The notes beneath the pieces are model-generated. The model made no database searches and was not told the DNA's origin. It worked only from the letters and a program-made list of their open reading frames with translations. From contig NZ_BMCX01000005.1 of assembly GCF_014635485.1 (NCBI RefSeq), forward strand, positions 43,303 through 107,302: a stretch of 64,000 bases of DNA, read 5' to 3'. Shown here in pieces: positions 29,861 through 38,402 of this stretch; position 1 is the stretch's first letter, and every line of letters starts with the position of its first letter. This DNA is from Corynebacterium pelargi. GTDB lineage: Bacteria > Actinomycetota > Actinomycetes > Mycobacteriales > Mycobacteriaceae. The position numbers and the translations under genes were made by a program.

Positions 29861-30497
29861 GCTGCCCGGCGCGAAAAGCGGCCATGGCCTGCGAAGTCAC
29901 GGCTGCGGGATCGTCCGCCTGCATGATTTCTCGCACCATCGCCACCCCGGCAATGCCTGTGCCAGCTAGCTTTTCGACGTCCCCCACGCGCACATCACCA
30001 ATGGCCACAATGGGTAGCTGCGTGGCAGCCACCAGCGGCGGGTAGCCTGCAACACCAAGCGGCGGGCGCCCGGAGTCTTTGGTGGGAGTAGGCCGAAATG
30101 GGCCAGCGCCCAGATAATCCAGCACACCTGGGTGTTGCTCGTGGTAGCGCTGCGCTTGCTCTACCAATGCAAGCGTGCCGGTGGTCAGCCCGATGATGGC
30201 ATCGGCACCTAATAATGCGCGCGCATGGTGGGCGGGAAGATCGTCCTGTCCGAGGTGCACACCATGCACGTGGCCTCCCGCTTGCATGGCGGCGAAGGCG
30301 ACGTCGGCGCGGTCGTCGACAAGCACCCTGGTGGCAGGATTGGCCTGCTCTACTGCCTTGGCCACCGCTAAGGTCACGTCGAGCAGTTCGCGGGTGCTGA
30401 CGTCTTTCAGCCGCACCTGCAGCAATGCCGCGCCACCTGCTGCCGCCTTGGCTGCTTGCTCGGCGGGATTGTTGCCCATGGTGATTGCGTAGATCAT
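29808..30497 (-). CDS. thiE: Thiamine-phosphate synthase
   Basis: 229 residues from ATG 30497 (seven more if ATG 30518 is used). Family motifs are ALLQVRLKD near the N terminus, VDDRADVAF, VHLGQDDLP, YLGAGPFRPTPTK and VAIGDVRV. It couples HMP pyrophosphate with thiazole phosphate. It is convergent with the thiF operon rather than part of it, and I see no riboswitch in front of it. Confidence 0.92.
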   Translation of the reverse strand: MIYAITMGNNPAEQAAKAAAGGAALLQVRLKDVSTRELLDVTLAVAKAVEQANPATRVLVDDRADVAFAAMQAGGHVHGVHLGQDDLPAHHARALLGADAIIGLTTGTLALVEQAQRYHEQHPGVLDYLGAGPFRPTPTKDSGRPPLGVAGYPPLVAATQLPIVAIGDVRVGDVEKLAGTGIAGVAMVREIMQADDPAAVTSQAMAAFRAGQPNADDTAWWLRSTHRKR

Positions 30498-30539
30498 GGC
30501 TCTACTATTGCACGGCAATACGCTTGCGTGCGCCCGGTA

Positions 30540-31238
30540 CTACACCTCAACCTGGCGGAAGGTGATATTGATTCGCCCGGACTGCAACCCACAATCGCTT
30601 GGTGCCGTGTCTGGGAAAAGCTTGGGCACACCATGAAACATCGCCCTCGATGGGCCGCCGAAGATCACCACATCGCCGCTCATCAGCCGCAGATCTTCAT
30701 AGGGCTTGGTGCGGGTTTCATTGTTGCCTGCGCGAAAAATCGCCTCGTCGCCGATGGAAAGCGACACCACCGGGGCATTGGAGTGCTCAAAGGCATCCTG
30801 GTGCATTCCCATGGAGGCACCCTCTGGGTAGAAGTTAACCAAGGCCGCTTCGATTCGATAGTGCCCAACCCATGCAGCTAGCGCCTCATCGAGCGCAGCC
30901 GCCTTCGCCAACAACCCCTGGGCAAGTGTGACCCAATGCTTGGGCACCGGCGGCACTGATTGGCCTTCGACTTCACTTGCATATCGCCCATACTCATAGC
31001 CCCAGTGCCTGCCGAGTTGAAACATATATACCTTCATCTGCCCGGTGCGGGTGTGTGGACGCTGCATGGCAAAAGGTGTGCGCTGCAAACTTCTTGCATA
31101 CTCGCGGGCCTCATGCACCAGTTGTGCCTGCACCGAAATACCAAGCGCTTCGGGTAAAAACACCAGGCCTTCTTTGATCTGGGCAGGTTGGCGCGCAGGT
31201 AGTGGGGTATGAAACAGCGTAGGCACGCCCTTGATCAT
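30540..31238 (-). CDS. AlkB-like 2-oxoglutarate/iron-dependent dioxygenase
   Basis: 232 residues from ATG 31238; a longer start at 31277 is possible. The iron site is HQD (GMHQDAFEHSNAP) with a distal histidine in AMFHGVPK, and the 2-oxoglutarate arginines are in GRINITFRQ. NFYPEGASMGMHQD is the typical AlkB stretch. These enzymes remove alkyl groups from damaged DNA. The gene lies between thiE and the divergent helicase gene. Confidence 0.9.
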   Translation of the reverse strand: MIKGVPTLFHTPLPARQPAQIKEGLVFLPEALGISVQAQLVHEAREYARSLQRTPFAMQRPHTRTGQMKVYMFQLGRHWGYEYGRYASEVEGQSVPPVPKHWVTLAQGLLAKAAALDEALAAWVGHYRIEAALVNFYPEGASMGMHQDAFEHSNAPVVSLSIGDEAIFRAGNNETRTKPYEDLRLMSGDVVIFGGPSRAMFHGVPKLFPDTAPSDCGLQSGRINITFRQVEV

Positions 31239-31279
31239 AGGGTTAGAATTGCCTCGACTAGATTCCGATGGGAGCACTC

Positions 31280-31348
31280 ATGCGCACACTCACACGACAA
31301 AGCAATGATCTGCGCGCGCGAGGCGCCAAGGAAGTACAGAAGCACTAG
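31280..31348 (+). CDS. 22-residue ORF translationally coupled to hrpB
   Basis: A GGGAG ribosome site (31270-31274) precedes ATG 31280 by five bases. The peptide starts MRTLTRQSND and ends KEVQKH; it is basic and has no signal peptide. Its TAG stop shares a base with the GTG start of hrpB (TAGTG), and hrpB has no ribosome site of its own, so the short ORF probably loads ribosomes for hrpB. It could be a leader without protein function or a real microprotein; no family is recognised. Confidence 0.55.
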   Translation: MRTLTRQSNDLRARGAKEVQKH

Positions 31349-33708
31349 TGAGTCCTTTTCATCTCGAGCGCATCGGCACAGGGCTACCGGTTGCAGATGT
31401 CATAGGAAAACTGCAAGCTGCCTGCGCGCAGCACCACGCCGCAGTAGTGCAAGCCCCGCCGGGCACCGGCAAGACCACACTTGTGCCACCGCTGTTGGCT
31501 AACGAGGTAGAAGGGCTCGTCCTTGTGGTAGCCCCACGCAGGGTGGCGGTGCGCGCTGCAGCCAGGCGCCTTGCACACCTAGACGGCTCGCGCATTGGCG
31601 ATCGTGTTGGTTTTCGTATCCGCGGCGAATCGCACCCCGGTAGCCGCGTGGAATTTCTCACCCCTGGTGTGTTGCTTCGCCGCCTCTTGCACGACCCGGA
31701 GCTTGCAGGGGTTTCGGCGGTGGTGCTCGACGAGGTCCACGAACGCCAACTCGATACCGATCTTGCCTTGGGCATGCTCATTGAGCTGCGTGAGCTCCGC
31801 GATGACCTGGTGATAGTAGCGATGTCTGCAACGCTAGAGGCACAGACGCTTGCCCGGCTCATGGATGCCCCCATTGTGCAGGCTCATGCCCCCATTCATG
31901 AGCTCAGCATCCGCTATGTTCCCAGCACGCATCCTCGCACGGCCGTGAGCCGTGATTTTCTCCAAGAGGTAGCCACGCTAAGTGCGCAGGCAGCACACAA
32001 GAGCGAGCACAGCGTGTTGGTCTTTGTTCCCGGCAAGCGCGAGGTGCATATCCTCTGCGAACTGCTAGCGCAGCGCACATCCTTGGCGGTATTTGCCCTG
32101 CACGGGCAATTATCCAGCAGGGAACAAGATGCAGCACTCGGCTATGAAGGCCAGCGCATCGTGGTGGCCACAAGCATTGCCGAATCTTCTATCACCGTCC
32201 CCGGCGTGCGCACCGTTATTGATACTGGGCTTGCTCGAGTACCCAAGCGCGATGCTGCCCGCGGGATCAACGGCCTGGTCACCTTAAGTACCTCGCAAGC
32301 ATCTGCCGAGCAGCGTGCCGGACGCGCTGGCCGCGAAGGCCCCGGCAGCGTCATCCGCTGTTATAGCCAGCAGGATTTTTCCCGCTTTGCTCCTCACAGC
32401 ACCCCAGAGATCAATGCAGCAGATCTCACCCAAGCCATGCTCACTCTGGCCTGCTGGGGCACCACGGATCTTGGCACCTTCCCCTTCCTATCCCCTCCCC
32501 CAGCACCAGCCGTGCGAGATGCCCGCGATACCTTGCATGTCTTGGGCGCTCTTAGTTCCACTGGCGTTGCCACCGAGCATGGCCGCGCCTTGGCCTCGTT
32601 GCCGCTTGCCCCCAGGCTTGGCAGCGCCTTACTCCAATGCGGCGAGAAGGCGGCTGACACGGTGGCGGCAATCAGCTTAGATGCAGCCGGGGATCTCAGC
32701 CGTATCAATCCGAGTAAGGAGCTCGAACGCGAGGCCCGGCGCCTGGCTGCGCTGGCACCGCCGAGCACCACACATTTCACCCCAGGTCAGGTGATTGCGC
32801 ATGCGTTTCCCCAACGCATTGCCCGTGCAAGCGCCAAGGAGGGTGAATTTCTTTTGGCCTCCGGCACGCGCGCACGCCTGGATAAGATCACTGCACTGGC
32901 CGGCTGTGAGTGGATTGCGGTGGCTGGGCTGCGTTTGAATGCTCAAGGCGATGCGTTGATCAGCGCTGCAGCACCACTGCAACAAGCTGAAGCAGAGGCA
33001 ATCGCCGGGGTACAAGAGCGCACCACCGCCACCATTGAAGCAGGCCGCATCAAGGCCACCCGCGAGCGCGCACTCGGTGCGATTCTGCTCAGCAGCACCC
33101 CGTGTAGCCTCAACCCCGAAGAAGCCAAAGCAGCCCTGACCCAGCATGTTCAAGAACATGGCTTAGATATCTTCCACTTTGAGCCTGCGGCGAAGTCTTT
33201 GTGGAATCGCCTGAAGTTCTTATACGAGCACGTTGGCGATCCCTGGCCGGATGTTGAACGTATGAGCGCCTCCGTTTTAGAAGCAGAGATTGCGCAATTG
33301 GCTCAAGGCGTGCCCCCAGCAAAGATTGCCATGGCGCCGGTGCTCAAACGCATACTGCCCTGGCCAGAGGCCGCACATTTGGATGAATTAGTGCCAGCCA
33401 CGCTTTCGTTGCCCAGCGGCAACCAGGCCAGCATCGACTATCAAGACCGCCCTGTGGTGGCTGCGAAGCTGCAGGAGTGTTTTGGGCTGACACAAACCCC
33501 GCTGATCTGCGGGCAGCGAGTGTTATTCCACTTGCTCTCACCGGCTGGGCGCCCCTTGGCGCTCACCGATGATTTGGCCAGTTTTTGGGCTGGGCCATAT
33601 CAGGGCGTGCGTGCAGAGATGCGCGGGCGTTACCCCAAACACCCTTGGCCGGAGGATCCGCTGCAGGCCCAAGCCACGGCCAAAACCAATCGTGCTTTGC
33701 GCTCTTAA
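31348..33708 (+). CDS. hrpB: ATP-dependent helicase HrpB
   Basis: 786 residues, usual for HrpB. The DEAH-like helicase core shows APPGTGKTT near residue 40, VVAPRRVAVRAA, LDEVHERQLD (DEVH box), MSATLEA, then motif V/VI VVATSIAESSITVPG and QRAGRAGREGPG. The C-terminal HrpB-specific region follows. The start is GTG 31348, overlapping the stop of a short upstream ORF. The cellular role of HrpB is not well defined in actinobacteria. Confidence 0.92.
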   Translation: MSPFHLERIGTGLPVADVIGKLQAACAQHHAAVVQAPPGTGKTTLVPPLLANEVEGLVLVVAPRRVAVRAAARRLAHLDGSRIGDRVGFRIRGESHPGSRVEFLTPGVLLRRLLHDPELAGVSAVVLDEVHERQLDTDLALGMLIELRELRDDLVIVAMSATLEAQTLARLMDAPIVQAHAPIHELSIRYVPSTHPRTAVSRDFLQEVATLSAQAAHKSEHSVLVFVPGKREVHILCELLAQRTSLAVFALHGQLSSREQDAALGYEGQRIVVATSIAESSITVPGVRTVIDTGLARVPKRDAARGINGLVTLSTSQASAEQRAGRAGREGPGSVIRCYSQQDFSRFAPHSTPEINAADLTQAMLTLACWGTTDLGTFPFLSPPPAPAVRDARDTLHVLGALSSTGVATEHGRALASLPLAPRLGSALLQCGEKAADTVAAISLDAAGDLSRINPSKELEREARRLAALAPPSTTHFTPGQVIAHAFPQRIARASAKEGEFLLASGTRARLDKITALAGCEWIAVAGLRLNAQGDALISAAAPLQQAEAEAIAGVQERTTATIEAGRIKATRERALGAILLSSTPCSLNPEEAKAALTQHVQEHGLDIFHFEPAAKSLWNRLKFLYEHVGDPWPDVERMSASVLEAEIAQLAQGVPPAKIAMAPVLKRILPWPEAAHLDELVPATLSLPSGNQASIDYQDRPVVAAKLQECFGLTQTPLICGQRVLFHLLSPAGRPLALTDDLASFWAGPYQGVRAEMRGRYPKHPWPEDPLQAQATAKTNRALRS

Positions 33709-33727
33709 GCGCAAGTCCAAAGCCCTG

Positions 33728-34486
33728 CTAGCCCCATTGCTGGATGGCTAAGACCACGCTCATTACCACCACCGTCACCAGCAGGGCGATCCTTAGCAGG
33801 CGATCGCCGCCACGAAGCACGGTGCGGGCACCTAGTTGGGCGCCGCAGATATTTGCCAGTGCCAGCACTAACCCGAGGCTCCACCACACATGGCCGCCGA
33901 TGATGAACACACATAAGGCGCCAAGGTTCGTGGCGGCATTGACCACCTTTGCCATTGGTGCGGCCTGTAAAAGATTTGCTCCCAAAAAGCTGCTAAACGC
34001 CAAGAGCAAGAACATGCCGGTACCGGGGCCGAAGGCTCCGTCGTAAAGCGCAATGGCAGCGGCAAGCACGAAGGCAAGCCGCGGGCGCATGGCCCCGGCC
34101 TTGGTGCCGAATTGCGGTTTGCTTGCCACGATCACGCCTACTACCAGCAGCAACACGATGATTATCGGGCGCATCACCTCGCGGCTTAAGGAGCTTGCCA
34201 CCAAGGCGCCGGCACCTGCGGCTACAAGGGCCACGGGAACAAAGCGCAGCGCAAAGCCTCGTGGCGGTGGGACGTGGCGGCTGAGTTTGATCGCAGCAGA
34301 ACTGGTGCCAAAGAACCCGGCTACTTTATTGGTGGCCAGCGCTGAGGCAGGCGCAAGACCAGGGCATACTGCGAGCAGGAGCGGGATCAAGATGAGCCCA
34401 CCGCCGCCGATGATGGCATCGATCCAACCCGCCACTGCGGCACCTGCAATGAGTACCGCCCAGCTTGCAGCTCCAAGTTCTAGCAT
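33728..34486 (-). CDS. TSUP family (TauE/SafE) membrane transporter
   Basis: 252 residues from ATG 34486, chosen because CAGGAGG stands five bases upstream; a start at 34510 would place that site inside the gene. Seven to eight hydrophobic helices and the two family motifs GWIDAIIGGGGLILIP and, in the second half, FGPGTGMFLLLAF, mark the TauE/SafE group that exports sulfite or other sulfur-containing anions. The substrate here is unknown. Confidence 0.85.
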   Translation of the reverse strand: MLELGAASWAVLIAGAAVAGWIDAIIGGGGLILIPLLLAVCPGLAPASALATNKVAGFFGTSSAAIKLSRHVPPPRGFALRFVPVALVAAGAGALVASSLSREVMRPIIIVLLLVVGVIVASKPQFGTKAGAMRPRLAFVLAAAIALYDGAFGPGTGMFLLLAFSSFLGANLLQAAPMAKVVNAATNLGALCVFIIGGHVWWSLGLVLALANICGAQLGARTVLRGGDRLLRIALLVTVVVMSVVLAIQQWG

Positions 34487-34523
34487 GGCCACCTCCTGAC
34501 TTTCGGGCACTATTGTCGAGCAT

Positions 34524-35603
34524 ATGCCCCTCCGCTTTCACATGCCTGATGCGAACCTCGCTCTCCGCTGGGCTATCGTCGTGCCTGCATCAATCGCGTT
34601 GGGGTGGGTGCTGCAGCACTATCATGTGCCTGCTGCCTGGATTCTTGGTGGCATCGTCGTCTCGGCGGCGATGGCCTTAAGCACCGCCAAAGAACTGGTG
34701 ATGAATAAACACCTCTTCAGCTTTGGCCGTGGATTTATCGGCATTCTCGCCGCCTTGCCGCTGCTTGCTAGCAACCCTGCAACTTTAAGTGCCTATATCC
34801 TGCCCGGCATCCTTATCACCATCATCACCTTAGGCATTGGTGTGATTGGTGGAGTGCTCTTGGCGCGTTCCCAAGCGGCGATTTCCACCCAAACCGGCAT
34901 CTTGTCCATGCTGGCTGGCGGGGCTTCCATCATGCCGTTATTGGCCAGGGAATTCGGTGCAGACTTTCGCTATGTGGCCTTAAGCCAATACCTCAGGTTG
35001 TTGGCGGTAAGCCTTTCGCTGCCCCTGGTTGCCCACTGGCTTTTGACTTCCGGGCAGCATTCTCCTGCTAACGCCACGCATGCTCACCTTGACCAACCGT
35101 GGTGGGCGCTGCTTGCCGTGCTGCTCATTGCTGCTTTTGGTGAGGTGATCGGTAGAAAGCTGCATATCCCCGTGCCCTCGGTATTAGGGCCGCTGCTGTT
35201 GATGCTGCTTGTGGGCACGCTGGCTCCGCCGGCTGATTTCACTCCCCCGGAGGCAGTGCGGACCTTTGCGTTTTTATCCATTGGATGGATGTGCGGCGGT
35301 TCGCTTTCGGTGGCATCACTCAAATCTTTTGCCCGCCAGCTTCCCGCCACGCTGGTGTTTATTGTGGTGCTGCTGCTTGGCTGTGCGTTGAGTGCTTGGC
35401 CATTGATGCAGTTTTTGCACATCTCCTATTTTGAGGCCTATCTTGCTACCTCACCCGGTGCGCTTGAGACGGTCTTGGCATTATCGGATGAAGGCGGAGC
35501 AGGCCCGGTGGTAGTAGCCATTCAGATCATCAGGCTTTTAGGTGTGCTGCTTATTGCCAGCGCCTTGCCGTATTTGCGCAAACGCCGCAAGGGCGCGCGC
35601 TAG
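34524..35603 (+). CDS. AbrB-duplication family membrane protein
   Basis: 359 residues with about ten hydrophobic helices in two similar halves: FGRGFIGILAALPLLASNP/SMLAGGASIM in the first and FLSIGWMCGGS/ATSPGALETVLALSDEGG in the second. This matches the COG3180 family, annotated as AbrB-like or ammonia-monooxygenase-like membrane proteins; despite the name it is not a DNA-binding regulator. Function is unknown. It diverges from the TSUP gene over only 37 bases and may be leaderless (TATTGT 34510-34515). Confidence 0.8.
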   Translation: MPLRFHMPDANLALRWAIVVPASIALGWVLQHYHVPAAWILGGIVVSAAMALSTAKELVMNKHLFSFGRGFIGILAALPLLASNPATLSAYILPGILITIITLGIGVIGGVLLARSQAAISTQTGILSMLAGGASIMPLLAREFGADFRYVALSQYLRLLAVSLSLPLVAHWLLTSGQHSPANATHAHLDQPWWALLAVLLIAAFGEVIGRKLHIPVPSVLGPLLLMLLVGTLAPPADFTPPEAVRTFAFLSIGWMCGGSLSVASLKSFARQLPATLVFIVVLLLGCALSAWPLMQFLHISYFEAYLATSPGALETVLALSDEGGAGPVVVAIQIIRLLGVLLIASALPYLRKRRKGAR

Positions 35604-35633
35604 AGTTGCGCGCTAGGGTTGCGCGTTAGGGAT
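35595..35633 (+). repeat. Three 13-base tandem repeats across a convergent gene junction
   Basis: Units at 35595-35607 (GCGCGCTAGAGTT), 35608-35620 (GCGCGCTAGGGTT) and 35621-35633 (GCGCGTTAGGGAT). The first contains the TAG stop of the membrane protein gene and the third contains the stop of the convergent MarR gene. The repeat fills the whole junction. Confidence 0.85.
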
Positions 35634-36045
35634 GGATAAAGCGATCCACGATCTTTTCCAATACCGCCACTTCTTCCTCGCTAAACCCTAAGCTTCCGCT
35701 CATCTCTTGGCTCATTGCTTCGCAGCGAGCCTCAAGCGCTTTGCCTTTTTCTGTAAGGAAGATGCGCACCACTCGAGAATCTTGGTCAATGCGGCTGCGT
35801 TGAATCAGGCCTGAGTGCTCCATGCGGCGCAGCAGCGGCGAGATGGTGCCGGAATCAAGATCTAAAGGTGCACACAGGCCATTGATGCTTCGCCCATCGC
35901 GTTCCCACAGCAGCCTGAGCACCAGCAGTTGCGGATAGGTAATACCGAGGTATTCATCCATATAGGAACGCAAGAGGCGCTGCGAGGCTCGCGAACCGCG
36001 ATAGAGCGCGAAGGTGACGCGCTCTTCATTATTAGGAAGCTGCAT
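35626..36045 (-). CDS. MarR family regulator, OhrR-like without the reactive cysteine
   Basis: 139 residues. The winged-helix core (GITYPQLLVLRLLWERDG, then DLDSGTISPLLRRMEHSGLIQR and a wing DSRVVRIFLTEKG) closely follows OhrR. OhrR proteins sense organic peroxides with a cysteine in an N-terminal (L)CFALY motif; here the same place reads VTFALYRGSRA, so that cysteine is threonine. Two other cysteines are present (NGLCAPL and EARCEAM). No ohr gene is adjacent. Its target and signal are unknown. Confidence 0.85.
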   Translation of the reverse strand: MQLPNNEERVTFALYRGSRASQRLLRSYMDEYLGITYPQLLVLRLLWERDGRSINGLCAPLDLDSGTISPLLRRMEHSGLIQRSRIDQDSRVVRIFLTEKGKALEARCEAMSQEMSGSLGFSEEEVAVLEKIVDRFIHP

Positions 36046-36147
36046 TGTCGTGGTCCTTCACAAGTAAGTAAAGCAAGAACGTGTAGCTAGTACTTTAGCC
36101 CCATTTACTGCACAAATGCTGCGAAGTACCTTTGTGGGGGATAAGGA

Positions 36148-37215
36148 TTACCACTTCAGCCCTGGGCTTACCCAGTGCGAAAAGGCCTCAAAAAGTTCCT
36201 CTACCGTATCGGCAACAACGATTGCGTCGAGGTAGCGAGGGGCGATGAATCCTTCCTCACTCATTGAGCGCAATGCATGCAGCATTGGGTCCCAATATTC
36301 TTCGGTATTTAAAAGCCCAACCGGTCCGGTATAAGGCCCGAGTTGCTGGCGCACAAGCACTTCGAAGAGTTCCTCCAATGTGCCCATGCCACCAGGTAGG
36401 GCCACGAAGGCGTCGGCAAGCTCCTCCATGCGCGTTTTGCGCTCGGCCATGGTCTCGGTGATATCGAGCGCAGTTAAACCTGGGTGCGAAAGTTCCAGAT
36501 CCACCAGGGCTTTAGGCATCACACCGTGGACGCGACCACCAGCTTCAAGGCAAGCATTGGCCGCCTCTCCCATCAATCCAACGCTGCCGCCACCAAAGAC
36601 CATCTCGATCTCGCGCTCGGCTAAACCTTGGCCCAATGCCCTGGCGGCGCGGGTGAATTCTCCGCGCGCACCATGGGCAGAACCGCAGTACACGGCCACG
36701 CTTTGGATCTTCGGCGAAAGTGCTTTCACCATCACCGTGGCGGCATCATTGGAATGGGTTTGGGTAATGAAGTCGTGGCGCGCATAGAGCTTGCGGGCAG
36801 GGCTTCGGGTATCCACATTCAAGGTAATGCCTGGCCAGCCGTGGGTGCGGCCATGCTCGGAGGCCTCCCCGATGAGCCAGGATCCCACGCCTTGGCCTTG
36901 CCAAGCTGGATCCACATTTAAGACCATCTCGGGCACATTGTCTGCAACGAATCCGAAGCCGTGAATAAAGGTCACCCACATGGTGCCCACAACCTTATTG
37001 TGGGCGTCGTGCAATACCACGCCGATGTCTCCACGGGCCGGGTCAAAGCTCAAATACTCGCGGTGCCGGCCTCCCGCCACGTCGTCGAGGGTGTAATTCG
37101 CCCCAAAGCGATTAATGTTGCGCAGATAGGCTTCGGCTCGCAGTGAGGTATCTTCGGACGTCATCGCCCGAGCACGCAGCTCGGAAATCGGTGGCATGGT
37201 TGCAGGAACGCTCAT
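36148..37215 (-). CDS. GNAT acetyltransferase fused to LOG family (TIGR00730) phosphoribohydrolase
   Basis: 355 residues from ATG 37215; 37164 is an alternative and the open frame to 37509 lacks support. Residues about 20-165 are a GNAT domain (acetyl-CoA loop DPAWQGQGVGSWLIGEA). Residues about 170-355 are a LOG domain: YCGSAHGARGEFTRAA, FGGGSVGLMGEAANA and the catalytic PGGMGTLEELFE. LOG enzymes release bases from nucleoside 5'-monophosphates, best known for cytokinin activation. The two domains joined in one chain are uncommon. It diverges from the formate/nitrite channel gene. Confidence 0.88.
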   Translation of the reverse strand: MSVPATMPPISELRARAMTSEDTSLRAEAYLRNINRFGANYTLDDVAGGRHREYLSFDPARGDIGVVLHDAHNKVVGTMWVTFIHGFGFVADNVPEMVLNVDPAWQGQGVGSWLIGEASEHGRTHGWPGITLNVDTRSPARKLYARHDFITQTHSNDAATVMVKALSPKIQSVAVYCGSAHGARGEFTRAARALGQGLAEREIEMVFGGGSVGLMGEAANACLEAGGRVHGVMPKALVDLELSHPGLTALDITETMAERKTRMEELADAFVALPGGMGTLEELFEVLVRQQLGPYTGPVGLLNTEEYWDPMLHALRSMSEEGFIAPRYLDAIVVADTVEELFEAFSHWVSPGLKW

Positions 37216-37284
37216 GGCTTTTGAGTGTAACGCCCAACACGCTCGCAACCATAGACGAAAAGTATCCACCGCAGTTCTGCCAAC

Positions 37285-37312
37285 TTGGCTCTCGCCCGCT
37301 GGCACGTATGAT
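37285..37312 (+). promoter_or_regulatory. Promoter of the formate/nitrite channel gene
   Basis: TTGGCT (37285-37290), a 16-base spacer and TATGAT (37307-37312). The transcript would carry a leader of about 35 bases with AAAGGA before the ATG at 37353. Confidence 0.5.
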
Positions 37313-37352
37313 ATGCACACCATCTTAAGCTTCAAGCAGTAAAGGATTTCGC

Positions 37353-38258
37353 ATGAGCGTTCATCACTCGGGCTCCCACGACGCCCGCGCCACCAAGAAG
37401 AGCCAGGGGTCTCAGCTCGATTCCATGTCGCAATCCCAAGAGGAAGCACCGGTATCCGAGGCCACCGAGCGCCTCGTAGAGGAAGGCACTGCGCGCATTC
37501 GGCGCCCATTTACTGCCTTGATCACCACCGGCATCATGGGTGGTTTAGAAATCGGCATTGGCCTTTTGGCCAAATATATTGTGGTTCGAGAAACCGGCAA
37601 TGAGCTGCTTGGCTCCATTGCCTTTTCCATCGCCTTCGTTATTTTGCTGCTCGCACACTCAGAGCTTTTTACCGAGGGCTTCTTAGTGCCGGTATCCGCG
37701 GTGGTGGCCGGAAAGGCCACCGTGGGAGGCCTTCTGCGCTTCTGGGCTGGTACGGCCGCCGGCAATATCATCGGCGCGGCCATCATCATGTGGATTTTGG
37801 TCAAGGCCTATCCCGGTGGCCACGATTACTTCATCGAAGAAGGCGAACACTATGCCTCGATGGGGCTCGATCTTTCGGGCTTCCTCTTAGCAGCACTCGG
37901 CGGCATGATGCTGACCTTGGTCACGCGCATGCACCAGCATTCCGACGAGACGATGCCGCAGGTGCTCTCCTCGATGATCGGCGGTTCCATGCTGGCCGGC
38001 ACCGGCATGCTGCACTCGGTGCTTGATACTTTGTACATCTTTGGTGGCATGTTTGCCGGTGGCGATATCTCGATCCAGTCCTGGCTGGGCTTCGTGTGGT
38101 GGATTGCGCTGGGCAATATGGCTGGCGGTTTGCTGCTGGTTTCCGGTATCCGCTTTGTGCGCGCTCGCGGATCCTTGGGTGGTTCAAAGACCCAAAAGCA
38201 CAAAAAGAACAAGAAGAATAAGCATGAAAGCGAGCGCGAAAAGAGCACGTCTCACTAG
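37353..38258 (+). CDS. Formate/nitrite transporter (FNT) family channel
   Basis: 301 residues. A soluble N terminus of about 45 residues leads into six helices. FNT features include ITTGIMGGLEIGIG, AHSELFTEGFLVPVSA and WAGTAAGNIIGAAII, with the second-half GNMAGGLLLV. The C-terminal tail is very basic (lysine-rich, KHKKNKKNKHE), unusual for the family. It should move small monovalent anions such as formate or nitrite across the membrane; no formate or nitrite enzyme is adjacent to narrow this. Confidence 0.88.
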   Translation: MSVHHSGSHDARATKKSQGSQLDSMSQSQEEAPVSEATERLVEEGTARIRRPFTALITTGIMGGLEIGIGLLAKYIVVRETGNELLGSIAFSIAFVILLLAHSELFTEGFLVPVSAVVAGKATVGGLLRFWAGTAAGNIIGAAIIMWILVKAYPGGHDYFIEEGEHYASMGLDLSGFLLAALGGMMLTLVTRMHQHSDETMPQVLSSMIGGSMLAGTGMLHSVLDTLYIFGGMFAGGDISIQSWLGFVWWIALGNMAGGLLLVSGIRFVRARGSLGGSKTQKHKKNKKNKHESEREKSTSH

Positions 38259-38299
38259 CGCTATCGCTGCAGGTTTTCTACCTTCCTGGAAGGTTGTTC

Positions 38300-38313
38300 A
38301 GACCGCTTTGTCT
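38300..38313. promoter_or_regulatory. Upstream operator of the ROK regulator: AGAC-N6-GTCT
   Basis: AGACCGCTTTGTCT is a palindrome with four-base arms. Its reverse complement shares 14 of 15 positions with the second site at 38365, 66 bases (about six helical turns) away, so the two could be bridged by one regulator. Confidence 0.6.
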
Positions 38314-38364
38314 ATGCCTTATGCTGCGCCCTTTCCATCTATAAACCAACAGGTGCAGTGGCAC

Positions 38365-38394
38365 TAGACATAGCGGTCTATCGGGCGCTAGAAT
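38365..38394 (+). promoter_or_regulatory. Promoter and overlapping operator of the ROK regulator
   Basis: TAGACATAGCGGTCTA (38365-38380) is a perfect TAGAC-N6-GTCTA palindrome. Its first six bases, TAGACA, double as a -35 box, followed by 18 bases and TAGAAT (38389-38394). The gene's ATG lies eight bases after this -10, so the message is probably leaderless and the regulator would block its own promoter. Confidence 0.65.
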
Positions 38395-38402
38395 CCTTGC
38401 AC

